A stretch of 64,000 nt of DNA from Martinezella lusitana (GCF_014207095.1 NZ_JACHBG010000020.1:34644-98643); one strand, 5' to 3'. Counted from the stretch's first letter, positions 44,083 to 53,567 are shown. The notes: generated from the letters alone by a model not told the origin. Numbers and translations: made by a program.

Positions 44083-45657
44083 ATGATCCTCACCATAGCT
44101 CCCATGACAGGTGACGATCGCATCGAACGGACAGGCGCCGACGACGTTGGTGTCCGGCGCAACCGTCAGCCGCTTTATGCCGCGCGAAAGAAAGTGTTTC
44201 CAAAGCGAGCGCAGGGTCGGTTCCGGCGATTCAAATGGATCATCATGCTGATCACGCTCGGCATCTACCATCTTTCTCCGTGGATTCGCTGGGACCGAGG
44301 TCCATATGCGCCCGACCAGGCGATTCTCATCGACCTCGCCTCTCGTCGCTTCTTCTTCTTTTTCATCGAGATATGGCCACAGGAGTTCTTCTATGTGGCC
44401 GGTCTGCTTGTCATGGCTGGCTTTGGCCTGTTTCTCGTAACGTCGGCGGTGGGGCGGGCATGGTGTGGTTATGCCTGTCCACAGACGGTATGGGTCGATG
44501 TCTTCCTTGTCGTGGAACGCGCGATCGAAGGTGATCGCAACGCGCGCATGAAACTCGATGCGAGTCCCTGGACACCGGACAAGATTGCAAAGCGGGTCGC
44601 CATACATGGCATATGGGTTCTTATCGGCGTCCTCACAGGCGGCGTATGGATCTTCTATTTCGCGGATGCGCCATCCCTTGCTGTTGCCTTATTCAAGGGC
44701 CAGGCGCCGGCCGTCGCCTATGCCACGGTCGCCCTTCTCACCTCGACCACTTACATTCTTGGCGGGCTGATGAGGGAACAGGTCTGCACCTACATGTGTC
44801 CGTGGCCCCGCATCCAGGGCGCGATGCTGGACGAAAATTCCCTCGTCGTGACCTACAACGACTGGCGCGGTGAGCCGCGCTCCCGTCACGCCAAAAAAGC
44901 CCAAGCGGCGGGCCTGGCTACCGGCGATTGCGTGGACTGCAACGCTTGCGTTGCCGTCTGTCCGATGGGGATAGATATCCGCGACGGTCAGCAAATGGAA
45001 TGCATCACCTGCGCCTTGTGCATCGACGCCTGCGACGGTGTGATGAATAAGCTCGATAAGCCACGCGGCGTGATCTCCTATGCGACGCTAAGCGAGTATG
45101 CCGCGAACATGAACCTGGCGACGAATGGTGGCGCGAGCCCTGTGCAACCGCATCTCGTGCGAAACGCCGATGGCGACTTCATCGAGAATATCCAGCACTT
45201 CAACTGGCGCGTGATCTTCAGGCCGCGCGTTCTTTTCTATGCGGCTGTTTGGGCAGCGATCGGGGTGGCGATGCTCGTGCATTTGGCGCTCCGGGAGCGG
45301 CTGGAACTGAACGTGGTTCACGACCGCAATCCGCAATATGTCCTGGAGTCCGATGGATCGATCCGCAACGGCTATACGCTTCGCGTGCTCAATATGGTGC
45401 CGATGCCGAGGAGAATCGATATCCGACTGGACGGCGCGGAGGGAGCGACGATGAAGATCCCCGAACTCTCGAAGGAGGAAGGCCGGCACTTCACTGTCGA
45501 TGTGGATCCGGACGCGGCCACCTCGCTCAAAGTGTTCGTCACGCAAAAGGCCAAGCCGGAAACAATCAAGGAATTCCTGTTCGTCATAGAGGACGAAAAT
45601 CATGCGGATCGGGCTACGCACCGGGCCGCCTTCAACGTGCCGGGAGCGCCGAAATGA
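44083..45657 (+). CDS. fixG: cbb3 oxidase assembly ferredoxin FixG/CcoG
   Basis: 524 residues; a start at 44104 (MTGDDRIERTG) is also possible. Multi-pass membrane protein with WCGYACPQTVW and CTYMCPWPRIQG. Two [4Fe-4S] clusters follow: CVDCNACVAVCPMGIDIRDG and CITCALCIDACDGVMNKL. Periplasmic Ig-like C-terminus. CcoG handles copper for cbb3 assembly. Stop overlaps fixH by four bases. Confidence 0.95.
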   Translation: MILTIAPMTGDDRIERTGADDVGVRRNRQPLYAARKKVFPKRAQGRFRRFKWIIMLITLGIYHLSPWIRWDRGPYAPDQAILIDLASRRFFFFFIEIWPQEFFYVAGLLVMAGFGLFLVTSAVGRAWCGYACPQTVWVDVFLVVERAIEGDRNARMKLDASPWTPDKIAKRVAIHGIWVLIGVLTGGVWIFYFADAPSLAVALFKGQAPAVAYATVALLTSTTYILGGLMREQVCTYMCPWPRIQGAMLDENSLVVTYNDWRGEPRSRHAKKAQAAGLATGDCVDCNACVAVCPMGIDIRDGQQMECITCALCIDACDGVMNKLDKPRGVISYATLSEYAANMNLATNGGASPVQPHLVRNADGDFIENIQHFNWRVIFRPRVLFYAAVWAAIGVAMLVHLALRERLELNVVHDRNPQYVLESDGSIRNGYTLRVLNMVPMPRRIDIRLDGAEGATMKIPELSKEEGRHFTVDVDPDAATSLKVFVTQKAKPETIKEFLFVIEDENHADRATHRAAFNVPGAPK

Positions 45658-46148
45658 GAAGCCAAGTTATCACCGGAGGTCCCTTCACCGGCCGCCATAT
45701 GCTGATCGTCATTGTTGCGTTCTTCGCCGTGGTGATCGGAGTGAACGTGACGATGGCAGTTCTCGCTTCCACGAGCTGGAGCGGGCTTGTGGTGGAAAAT
45801 ACCTATGTGGCAAGCCAGGAATTCAACGGCAAGGCCGCCGCCATGCGTGCTATGGCGAGCAGCGGCATTTCGGGCGATCTGTTACTGCGCCGCGATGTCA
45901 TTCAGTACGATATTCATAACCGTGACGGGTCGCCGGCGGTGGTTGACGACGTGACGCTGACGTTCAGAAGGCCCGTGGGCGACCGGGAGGACTTCGCGCT
46001 TGCACTGACGAAGACAAGCGAAGGCCATTTCGAAGCGAAACATCGCATTGAGGGAGGCGACTGGATCGTGGAAACCGTCTCGCGCAGAGACGGTGTCACG
46101 GTAATGCATGAGGCTAGGCGCATCGACACGGCGGAGTTTGGACAATGA
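45654..46148 (+). CDS. fixH: cbb3 oxidase assembly protein FixH
   Basis: 164 residues from the ATG at 45654. One N-terminal membrane helix (HMLIVIVAFFAVVIGVNVTM) and a periplasmic domain with NTYVASQEFNGKAA, the usual FixH pattern. Its stop overlaps the fixI start, so fixGHIS is a coupled operon. Confidence 0.95.
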   Translation: MRSQVITGGPFTGRHMLIVIVAFFAVVIGVNVTMAVLASTSWSGLVVENTYVASQEFNGKAAAMRAMASSGISGDLLLRRDVIQYDIHNRDGSPAVVDDVTLTFRRPVGDREDFALALTKTSEGHFEAKHRIEGGDWIVETVSRRDGVTVMHEARRIDTAEFGQ

Positions 46149-48430
46149 CCTGCTGCACGATGGACGCGGAAAGCGTCATGACAACGAGCAATAGCTGCGC
46201 CAGTGCCGAGGAGATCGTCCTCGCCAGCCATCCGCTGGGGGAGGGCCTTCGTCAATTGGACCTCAGCGTTCCCGATATGCACTGTGGCGCTTGCATTTCG
46301 ACCATTGAACGGTCCTTATGCAGGTTACCCTATGTAACGCGCGCCCGGGTCAACCTGACTGCGCGGCGGGTCAGTTGCACCTATGTCGAGCACCTTGATA
46401 ATGCTGTCGTCGATCCGTCGGGTATTCTGTCCGCGATCACCGAAGCCGGGTACCGGGCGCATATTTTCACTCCCGCCGCGCCCCAGACGAATAGTCTGCG
46501 CAATCAATTGCTCTTGGCCGTTGGTGTCTGCGGCTTTGCCGCAGCCAATATCATGCTGCTCTCGGTATCGGTCTGGTCCGGTGCAGATGCAGCAACGCGA
46601 GACCTGTTTCATTGGATTTCCGCGATGATTACAGCGCCGGCCCTAATTTATGGCGGCCGTTTCTTTTTTCGATCGGCTTGGAATGCCTTGAAGAATGGGC
46701 GCACCAACATGGATGTGCCGATTTCGCTCGCTGTCACGCTCTCCTATGCCGTATCGTTGTGGGAGACGATCCATCACGGAGAGCATGCATGGTTTGACGC
46801 CTCCGTGTCGCTGCTGTTCTTCCTGCTCATTGGCCGCACGCTCGACCACATCATGCGGCAAAAGGCGCGAGCCGCGGTCAACAGCCTGGCGAGACTTGCG
46901 CCACGCGGCGCGCTGGTGATAGCTGCCGATGGGAGCAAGCGCTACACCGCGATTGAAGATATCAGCATCGGTGATCATGTTTTCATCGCTGCCGGCGAAC
47001 GCATCCCCGTCGACGGCGCCGTGACCGCAGGTACGAGCGAGCTGGATCTCTCTATTGTCACGGGCGAAAGTATACCAGTTGCTGTCGCGAACAGCGCGGA
47101 GGTGAGATCTGGTGCGATGAACCTCATGGCGTCATTGACCATTCGCGCGACGAAGACGGCGCAAAACTCGCTGCTTGCGGAAACCATCAACCTTATGGAG
47201 GCAGCAGAAGGAGGCAGGGCGCGCTATCGCAGGGTCGCGGATCGTGCAGCCGGCCTTTACGCTCCGGCGGTTCATTTACTTGCGCTGCTTTCCTTTCTTG
47301 CCTGGGGCTCCCTTGGTGGAGATTGGAAGCATGCCATGCTTGTCGCCGTCGCGGTGCTGATCATCACTTGTCCTTGCGCGCTTGGTCTAGCAGTGCCGGT
47401 CGTCCAGGTTGTTGCCGCAGGCAACCTGTTTCGCCGCGGCATCATGATCAAGGACGGCTCCGCTTTGGAGCGTCTCGCGGAAATCGATGCCGTCGCGTTT
47501 GACAAGACCGGCACGTTGACGATGGGCCAGCCGCGGCTCGTCGAGATGGTGGATGTGGGGTCGGAGGAAAGGGCGATCGCGGCCGGAATTGCTGCGCATT
47601 CCCGCCATCCGCTCTCTCAGGCGTTGCTGCGGAGTGCCGGCGGCAAGGGGCAACGGTTCGACAGCGTCGTCGAGATACCGGGCGCGGGCCTGGAAGTCGA
47701 AACCGCCAGGGGGCTATATCGTCTCGGCCATATGGAGTTCGCTTGTTCGATCCCGCCCCGAGAAGAAAAAGAAGCGGATGACTCGCTCTCCGAGGTCGTT
47801 CTGTCGAGGAACGGTATCGCACTTGCCCGATTCTATTTCGAAGACACGCTTCGCCCCGGAGTAGCCGTAGCCATTCGTCAGCTCGGTCTTGCAGGGCTGC
47901 AGACGATGATCCTGTCTGGCGATCGGCAAGCCGTCGTCGAGTCGACAGCGCGGCTATTGCATGTGGATCGCTGGATTGCGGAATTGGATCCGAAACAGAA
48001 AGTGGAAGAGTGCACACGCTTGGCCGAGGCGGGCAACAAGGTCATGATGGTTGGTGACGGCATCAACGATGCGCCGGCACTTACGGCGGCGCATGTGTCG
48101 ATGGCTCCCGCGACTGCGTCCGACATTGGCCGACAGGCGGCAGACCTGGTTTTCCTGAATGACCGTCTCGACGCGGTTCCGGAGGCGATCTGCGTCGCGC
48201 GGCGCGCGGCAGCTTTGATCCGTCAGAACTTCGCCCTTGCCATCGGTTACAATGTGCTCGCTGTTCCCATCGCTATCGCGGGCTATGCGACGCCGCTTAT
48301 CGCCGCCGTCGCCATGTCGTCGTCTTCGCTGATCGTCGTGACGAATGCATTGCGACTCAACCACTGGAATCGGCGGGAGCAACTTAGGCATGATGGCAAA
48401 CATGCAGCCTCAGCAGGAGGGTCCATATGA
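46145..48430 (+). CDS. fixI: Copper-exporting P-type ATPase FixI/CcoI
   Basis: 761 residues. N-terminal metal-binding motif MHCGACISTIERSL, membrane CPC motif in LIITCPCALGLAVPVVQV, phosphorylation site FDKTGTLTMGQP and hinge MMVGDGINDAPALTAA. FixI-type pumps deliver copper to the periplasm for cbb3 oxidase assembly rather than for resistance. Complete and in its normal operon place. Confidence 0.96.
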   Translation: MTCCTMDAESVMTTSNSCASAEEIVLASHPLGEGLRQLDLSVPDMHCGACISTIERSLCRLPYVTRARVNLTARRVSCTYVEHLDNAVVDPSGILSAITEAGYRAHIFTPAAPQTNSLRNQLLLAVGVCGFAAANIMLLSVSVWSGADAATRDLFHWISAMITAPALIYGGRFFFRSAWNALKNGRTNMDVPISLAVTLSYAVSLWETIHHGEHAWFDASVSLLFFLLIGRTLDHIMRQKARAAVNSLARLAPRGALVIAADGSKRYTAIEDISIGDHVFIAAGERIPVDGAVTAGTSELDLSIVTGESIPVAVANSAEVRSGAMNLMASLTIRATKTAQNSLLAETINLMEAAEGGRARYRRVADRAAGLYAPAVHLLALLSFLAWGSLGGDWKHAMLVAVAVLIITCPCALGLAVPVVQVVAAGNLFRRGIMIKDGSALERLAEIDAVAFDKTGTLTMGQPRLVEMVDVGSEERAIAAGIAAHSRHPLSQALLRSAGGKGQRFDSVVEIPGAGLEVETARGLYRLGHMEFACSIPPREEKEADDSLSEVVLSRNGIALARFYFEDTLRPGVAVAIRQLGLAGLQTMILSGDRQAVVESTARLLHVDRWIAELDPKQKVEECTRLAEAGNKVMMVGDGINDAPALTAAHVSMAPATASDIGRQAADLVFLNDRLDAVPEAICVARRAAALIRQNFALAIGYNVLAVPIAIAGYATPLIAAVAMSSSSLIVVTNALRLNHWNRREQLRHDGKHAASAGGSI

Positions 48431-48705
48431 ATATGCTGATCTATTTGATCCCGCTGGCATTGTTCATGGGTACGCTCGGGCTGGGAGGCTTTCTGTGGTC
48501 GCTAAAGAGCGGACAGTATGATGATTTGGAAGGGGCTTCGTGGCGCATCTTAGTGAGTGAGGATAATGCGCCCGAGGGGGCGCAACAATCGACAAGCGCC
48601 AGTGCAGATGACCCGACGAAACTGCTAAATTCCCAACTGCCTGGAATCCACAGACGGTCTTACACGAAGAGGTTTTTCCGAAATGATGATTCGAAACCGC
48701 GTTGA
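48427..48705 (+). CDS. fixS: cbb3 oxidase maturation protein FixS, extended C-terminus
   Basis: 92 residues, against about 50-60 in most FixS proteins. The N-terminal half is standard: membrane helix MNMLIYLIPLALFMGTLGLG, then FLWSLKSGQYDDLEGASWRI. The tail after residue 45 (ending TKRFFRNDDSKPR) is unusual and may result from loss of the original stop. Start overlaps the fixI stop. Confidence 0.9.
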   Translation: MNMLIYLIPLALFMGTLGLGGFLWSLKSGQYDDLEGASWRILVSEDNAPEGAQQSTSASADDPTKLLNSQLPGIHRRSYTKRFFRNDDSKPR

Positions 48706-48835
48706 ATTGCGCGAGGCTTTCTGCCCGGATAATCCAACACGTCTCATGCCAAACGTCATTCAAGTGACTGAAACGTTGCGAAATTGCCACACAAGGCCAG
48801 GGTTTGTCTGCGACAGGCAGTCCAATTTTCTTTAG

Positions 48836-48849
48836 TTGAGCCGCCTCAA
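48836..48849 (+). promoter_or_regulatory. FixK/FNR-like box before ompW
   Basis: TTGAGCCGCCTCAA, symmetric in its outer bases (TTGAG / CTCAA) with one change per half-site from TTGAT-N4-ATCAA. Lies 65 bases before the ompW ATG. Confidence 0.6.
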
Positions 48850-48914
48850 ATCCTGACGTGCCAGCCGATGTTACTGCTCCTCGATTCACGAATTTCAGAT
48901 CGAAGGAGACAAGA

Positions 48915-49595
48915 ATGACTTCCAAGGACATCATACGGGTCATCATCGCTACTGCAATATTGGGTATCGTGAGCACCGCGCACGCTGCCGATCTGACGAC
49001 ACCACCAAGTAGGGCTCCCATTCCCGCGGCAGCCAACAGAAACCCATGGCAGATGCGGCTGCGCGCGCTTGGTGTGATCACTACTGACTCTGGGCGCGTC
49101 GACGGCTTGCCGGGTTCGGATCTTTCCTTTTCGGACACGGTCGTGCCGGAATTCGACATCTCGTATTTCTTCACCGAGAATATCGCCGCTGAACTCATCC
49201 TGGGCACAACCTACGCTAAGGTGCATGGCGGCGGCTCGATTTCAGCGCTCGGCGAGATCGGCAAGACTTGGCTGCTGCCGCCAACGCTCACCCTACAATA
49301 CCATTTCACCGACCTTGGCGCTTTTCGGCCATATGTCGGCGCCGGCCTCAACTATACGCTGTTTTACAACCAGTCGGGAAAAAGTGCTCGCAGCCTTGAT
49401 GTCAAGAACTCCTTCGGTGTCGCGCTCCAGGCCGGCTTCGACTATATGATCGACGATCACTGGGGTGTGAACGTCGACGCCAAAAAGATCTTCCTAAGGC
49501 CTGATTTCGACGCCAACGTCGGCGGGGCCAACGTCAGCGGCAAGGCCAGGCTCGATCCATGGCTGCTTGGCGCGGGCGTAACCTATCGTTTCTAG
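48915..49595 (+). CDS. OmpW-family outer-membrane protein
   Basis: 226 residues from the ATG at 48915 (AAGGAGA upstream). Signal peptide MTSKDIIRVIIATAILGIVS ending AHA-AD. Typical OmpW features: PWQMRLRALGVITTDSGRVD, ISYFFTENIAAELILGTTYA, LQYHFTDLGAFRPYVGAGLN, and a final YRF. An eight-stranded barrel for small hydrophobic molecules. OmpW is often FNR-controlled, in line with the box at 48836. Confidence 0.92.
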   Translation: MTSKDIIRVIIATAILGIVSTAHAADLTTPPSRAPIPAAANRNPWQMRLRALGVITTDSGRVDGLPGSDLSFSDTVVPEFDISYFFTENIAAELILGTTYAKVHGGGSISALGEIGKTWLLPPTLTLQYHFTDLGAFRPYVGAGLNYTLFYNQSGKSARSLDVKNSFGVALQAGFDYMIDDHWGVNVDAKKIFLRPDFDANVGGANVSGKARLDPWLLGAGVTYRF

Positions 49596-49828
49596 GCCCT
49601 CATAAAATCGCTTGGTGTTTAGCGACTTGCGTCATCCAAGGCTCGACCAGCGTTTGGATGGCGTTGGCGTTAGTGATGCTGGGTACGTGCATGCCGACTT
49701 GGTCATCAACTTTATGAGAAGATCAAGGTCAACTCGAAGTGGAGTAACTTGAGAAATGGACAAATTCGCAAGCAAGTCACAGCACCGCCGAGCACCCAAA
49801 GAGTTCACTTGAGCCTCGTATCCAGGTG

Positions 49829-49951
49829 CGGCCCGAATTCTGCTCGTACGAATATCGCACGACATCGACGCCGAGGCGCAAAAGGAGGGGCTGGATTACG
49901 TAGTCGCAAATGCCCGTAAGGGGGCGATCTCTATATGCCTATGGGAGCATG
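49829..49951 (+). pseudogene. thiC: thiC 3' remnant
   Basis: In shifting frames the DNA reads CGP, FCS, then ISHDIDAEAQKEGLDYVV and DLYMPMGA before a stop at the thiO start. This recalls the cysteine-rich C-terminus of ThiC (CGPKFCSMK...), the hydroxymethylpyrimidine synthase. At least three frameshifts. thiC-thiO-thiS-thiG is the known rhizobial order, which supports the reading. Confidence 0.55.
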
Positions 49952-50935
49952 ACATTGCGGGTTCTCGTTAAGGGCGCCGGAATTGCCGGCCTAACAGTAG
50001 CACGTCAACTGTGCGCGCGCGGCGCTCACGTAACAGTCTCCGACCCGCATCTTGGATTCGGGCGCTCTGCATCCTGGCTCGCCGGCGGCATGCTGGCGCC
50101 CTGGTGCGAGCGGGTAAACGCCGACGAGAGAGTAATGACGTTGGGGAAAATGGCCGTGGAATGGTGGGATGCCGTCCTGCCCGGCCAAGTCATTCATAAA
50201 GGGACACTGGTCGCCGCACCTCAGCGGGATTCGGGCGAACTCGGCCGCTTTGCGGCCCGTACGTCTGGGTATGAATGGTTGGACGAAGATGGCATAGCCG
50301 AGCTGGATCCCGCCCTTGCACAGCGTTTTCGCAGGGGTCTGTTCTTCCAACATGAAGCTCATCTGAACCCCCGTCAGGCGCTACGGACGTTGAAAGAGCT
50401 GCTGTCGGCAGCAGGCGTCGTCTTTACTAGCGATGATGTGAGCGAAGACGATTTCCCAGATATCGTTGATTGCACCGGTGCTGCCCGCATCGGGCAAAGT
50501 CGCGATCTGCGCGGCGTGCGCGGCGAAATGCTCTATCTGCATACAGAGGAGGTCATGCTCGCCAGGCCTATCCGCCTGCTGCATCCTCGCTTTCCCGTCT
50601 ATGTCGTCCCTCGCGGCGAAGGCCTGTTTATGGTCGGGGCGACGATGATCGAGACGGAATTCGACGGGGCGATCACCGCACGCTCGACGATGGAACTGCT
50701 GAACGCAGCCTATACACTGCATCCGGCCTTTGCGGACGCCACCGTGGTCGAAACTGGCGCCGGCATCCGCCCGGCCTTTCCCGACAATTTTCCGCGCGTG
50801 ATGCGGGACGGCAGAGTCATCCACGTGAACGGCCTTTATCGCCACGGTTTTCTGCTGGCGCCCACAATGGCGGCCGAAGCGGCCGATCTCGTCTTTTCCG
50901 ATCGGACGAAGCAAAGGAGTTTCCAATGCACCTGA
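49949..50935 (+). CDS. thiO: Glycine oxidase ThiO
   Basis: 328 residues. FAD-binding start VLVKGAGIAGLTVARQLCAR, then FGRSASWLAGGMLAPWCERV and GEGLFMVGATMIETEFDG, typical of ThiO. It oxidises glycine to the imine needed for the thiazole part of thiamine. The frame is intact and overlaps thiS by ten bases. Its neighbours thiC and thiG are broken, so its role may be lost. Confidence 0.9.
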   Translation: MTLRVLVKGAGIAGLTVARQLCARGAHVTVSDPHLGFGRSASWLAGGMLAPWCERVNADERVMTLGKMAVEWWDAVLPGQVIHKGTLVAAPQRDSGELGRFAARTSGYEWLDEDGIAELDPALAQRFRRGLFFQHEAHLNPRQALRTLKELLSAAGVVFTSDDVSEDDFPDIVDCTGAARIGQSRDLRGVRGEMLYLHTEEVMLARPIRLLHPRFPVYVVPRGEGLFMVGATMIETEFDGAITARSTMELLNAAYTLHPAFADATVVETGAGIRPAFPDNFPRVMRDGRVIHVNGLYRHGFLLAPTMAAEAADLVFSDRTKQRSFQCT

Positions 50936-51123
50936 TCATCAATGGCGAAACGCAGTCCATCGCCGCTAAGACGCTTTCGCAGCTTTTGGCCGCACTCGAC
51001 CATGAAGGCGACTGGCTGGCAACAGCCGCCAACGGCGAACTGGTTCATCGCGAAGATCGCGACGAACATATTTTCGCCGACTATGACAGGATCGAGATAC
51101 TGACACCCATGCAAGGAGGCTGA
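50926..51123 (+). CDS. thiS: Sulfur carrier protein ThiS
   Basis: 65 residues: MHLIINGETQSIAAKTLSQL and so on, ending in the essential GG (TPMQGG), where sulfur is loaded as a thiocarboxylate. Ribosome site AAAGGAG before the ATG. Intact. Confidence 0.92.
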   Translation: MHLIINGETQSIAAKTLSQLLAALDHEGDWLATAANGELVHREDRDEHIFADYDRIEILTPMQGG

Positions 51124-51125
51124 TC

Positions 51126-51235
51126 GTGCTCGATCTCTATGGAAGCCAGATTGGGTCACCCTGCTGCTCGGCACCGCCCGCTATCCCTCGCCAGCCGTCC
51201 TAGCCCATGCGGTCACGCGCGCCGCAGAGTCTTGA
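51126..51235 (+). pseudogene. thiG: thiG 5' remnant
   Basis: Begins VLDLYG, then, after a frameshift near 51150, VTLLLGTARYPSPAVLAHAV and a stop. These match the first 35-40 residues of thiazole synthase. Nothing further of the roughly 255-residue enzyme is present. Confidence 0.75.
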
Positions 51236-51647
51236 TCGCATCGGGGATCGAAGGCGCGAATCGGCAGCATAGCGCTTGTGGTGATCGTCGGCTGACTGTG
51301 GAACGCGTCGCCGGTCTTCGAGAACGGGGCGGATAGTGCTGCAGTGGTGAGGGATACTCTATTGCATGCGAATCCTAAGCTGAACCAGGCGATGGATCGG
51401 AGTAAAGAGGCCTAGAGGTGCCCTAAACAACATCGCGCATTGGGAGCCGAAGCGCCGAGACACTGCACCCATGCCTGAAACGAAAAAATTTTGAACCAGC
51501 AAACAAAATGGACGCTGCGGCAAAATTCGGGATGCGTGGCTAACGACACGTCACGGTTAATCTTTTAGAAAATAAGCATAATCGCAGTGCAGTTAAGAGA
51601 GAAATGCAGGACAGGTCTACAACAAGTCAACCTTCAGGGGACGTCTC
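51236..51647. other. No gene seen
   Basis: About 410 bases after the thiG remnant. No supported frame; probably decayed thi DNA followed by the leader of the small gene at 51648. Confidence 0.4.
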
Positions 51648-51872
51648 ATGGAACCTCATCTACCCACAACAATACAGATCAGCGCCCCTCAACATGCCGC
51701 GAATAATCCATATCGCGTCATCGAGGGCGAGGAGGTGCTTTCCGTGGCATTCCGTGAATTCGTGCTGACGGCCGTCGCTGCCGGTTGGAAGGAGCCGGAG
51801 GTCGCTTTGACCTTGGCCGACATCGCAGATGACTACGTTATGGCTCTCGCTCGAAGAGCTGCGGCCAATTAG
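51648..51872 (+). CDS. Small hypothetical protein
   Basis: 74 residues, acidic-neutral, with a predicted helical C-terminal half (FREFVLTAVAAGWKEPEVAL, TLADIADDYVMALARRAA). AGGGGAC lies before the ATG. No FixK box seen nearby. Family not recognised. Composition is protein-like and the frame is the only good one in this gap. Confidence 0.5.
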   Translation: MEPHLPTTIQISAPQHAANNPYRVIEGEEVLSVAFREFVLTAVAAGWKEPEVALTLADIADDYVMALARRAAAN

Positions 51873-52025
51873 TATTGAGTTCCATCTGCGTTCATCTGTG
51901 GTATCCCGCAAGATGGCTGTTAACAACTCTTCATCCAGCCGGCCGGCAAGTCGCTTAAGACGAGATGGTTTGCCGGCGGTATAACATGCCGAAGGGCTCC
52001 CGTTGCATTGTTGCAAAGAGAAACC

Positions 52026-53378
52026 TCAGGCCGTCTTGCTATAATGGCGCCCCGATTCCCTCACATAGGCATCGAAAGCTGCTGCAACGGCGCGGATCAG
52101 GAAGCGCCCGTCTTCTCGCAAACGAATGATGCCGCCCGCGTTTTCGATTATTCCGTCGCTCTCGAGCATCGAGAGCCTGGGGTTGCCGTTAAGAAGCGCG
52201 TGTGGGTCAAAACCGTATGTGACGGCCAACGCCGGGACGTCGACCTGCAAGTCGCACATCAGGCGTTCGATGATACTTGCCCGCAGGCGATCTTCGGCCG
52301 ACAAGCGCCAGCCTTTCGTTGTGGCCAAGCGGCCGGATGCGATCCGCTTTCCGTAACGATTGGGAAGTACCTCGTTTTGAACATAGCCGCCTGGCATGCG
52401 GCCAATAGCTGACGAACCCAAGCCGATAAGTGCCTCACAAGCATCGGTCGTATAGCCCTGAAAGTTGCGATGCAATTGCCCGTCTGTCTGCGCGGTTGCT
52501 AAACTGTCGTGCGGCCTGGCGAAATGATCGATCCCGATGCGGCGGTAGCCTGCCGCAACAAGGTGTTCCGAAATTGCCTTTGCCTGGGAAATACGGCTTT
52601 GCGCATTGGCGAGAGCGGCTTCGTCGATTAGCCGTTGATGCTTCTTGAAGGAAGGTACATGCGCATAACCGAAGACTGCGAAACGGTCCGGCCGCATCTC
52701 GATCGCTGCCTTGGCCGTTTCGATGCAGGATTGAACCGTCTGGTTTGGCAGGCCATACATAAGATCGAAATTGATGCTGGCGATGCGCGCCCGGCGCAGC
52801 TTAAAAACCGCCTCCATTGTCTGTTCTTTACTTTGGGTGCGGTTGATCGCCCTTTGGACCGTCGGATCAAAGGTCTGTACCCCGATACTAGCACGGTGCA
52901 CCCCTACTTCCCCGAGAACCGTCGCCATCTCCTGATCTAGCGTCCTCGGATCGATCTCCAACGCGATTTGGGCCGAACCGGTGAACTCGAACTGCTTGTG
53001 CAGAAGCTCAATAAGCTCAAACATTTTCTTCGGCCCGATGGTCGTTGGCGTTCCTCCACCAAAATGCAGATGGTCGATCCTAACCGGCGCCCCGGTCCTT
53101 GCGGACACGAGGCGTACTTCCTCGCGCAGCATTCGCAGGTAGTCGACGATCGGTCGGCTATTGCGCGCATTCGTGGTGTGACATCCGCAATACCAGCATA
53201 TCGACGGACAAAACGGGATGTGCACGTAAAGCGATGCCGCTTTCTCCAGCGAGACAGCGCTAAGCCAATTCTCATAAGTGCTATCGTCAACGTTGGGGGA
53301 GAAACACGGCGATGTCGGATAGCTAGTGTAGCGGGGTAGGCGCTCATCGCCGTATTTTTCAATAAGTGCCGATTGCAT
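52026..53378 (-). CDS. hemN: Oxygen-independent coproporphyrinogen III oxidase
   Basis: 450 residues from the ATG at 53378 (GAAGGA upstream). RLPRYTSYPTSP is the HemN N-terminal signature, the radical SAM motif is CPSICWYCGCHT, and HFGGGTPTTIGP and GLGSSAIGRMPGGYVQNEVL follow. HemN makes haem precursors without oxygen, needed for cytochromes in bacteroids. A FixK box lies 67-80 bases upstream. The broken copy at 16981-18040 is its paralogue. Confidence 0.96.
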   Translation of the reverse strand: MQSALIEKYGDERLPRYTSYPTSPCFSPNVDDSTYENWLSAVSLEKAASLYVHIPFCPSICWYCGCHTTNARNSRPIVDYLRMLREEVRLVSARTGAPVRIDHLHFGGGTPTTIGPKKMFELIELLHKQFEFTGSAQIALEIDPRTLDQEMATVLGEVGVHRASIGVQTFDPTVQRAINRTQSKEQTMEAVFKLRRARIASINFDLMYGLPNQTVQSCIETAKAAIEMRPDRFAVFGYAHVPSFKKHQRLIDEAALANAQSRISQAKAISEHLVAAGYRRIGIDHFARPHDSLATAQTDGQLHRNFQGYTTDACEALIGLGSSAIGRMPGGYVQNEVLPNRYGKRIASGRLATTKGWRLSAEDRLRASIIERLMCDLQVDVPALAVTYGFDPHALLNGNPRLSMLESDGIIENAGGIIRLREDGRFLIRAVAAAFDAYVRESGRHYSKTA

Positions 53379-53444
53379 GCGAAATCCTTCTACGGAGTAC
53401 TGGCTAGAATGCGGCCATTCTAGGCACACGCTTTGCATGGCTCT

Positions 53445-53458
53445 TTGATCTTCAACAA
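53445..53458 (-). promoter_or_regulatory. FixK/FNR box between hemN and fixL
   Basis: TTGATCTTCAACAA, inside a larger palindrome GCTCTTTG / CAAAGAGC (53440-53463). Lies 67 bases before hemN and about 110 before fixL. Confidence 0.7.
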
Positions 53459-53567
53459 AGAGCGCGACGGATTTCTTTGAATTATTTTCAAAATCGCGGC
53501 GCCGAGGCAAAGGAGGCGCAGCATACTCGATGAAAAGAGTTCAGCTTAGTTTTGATCTGCCAGCGAG

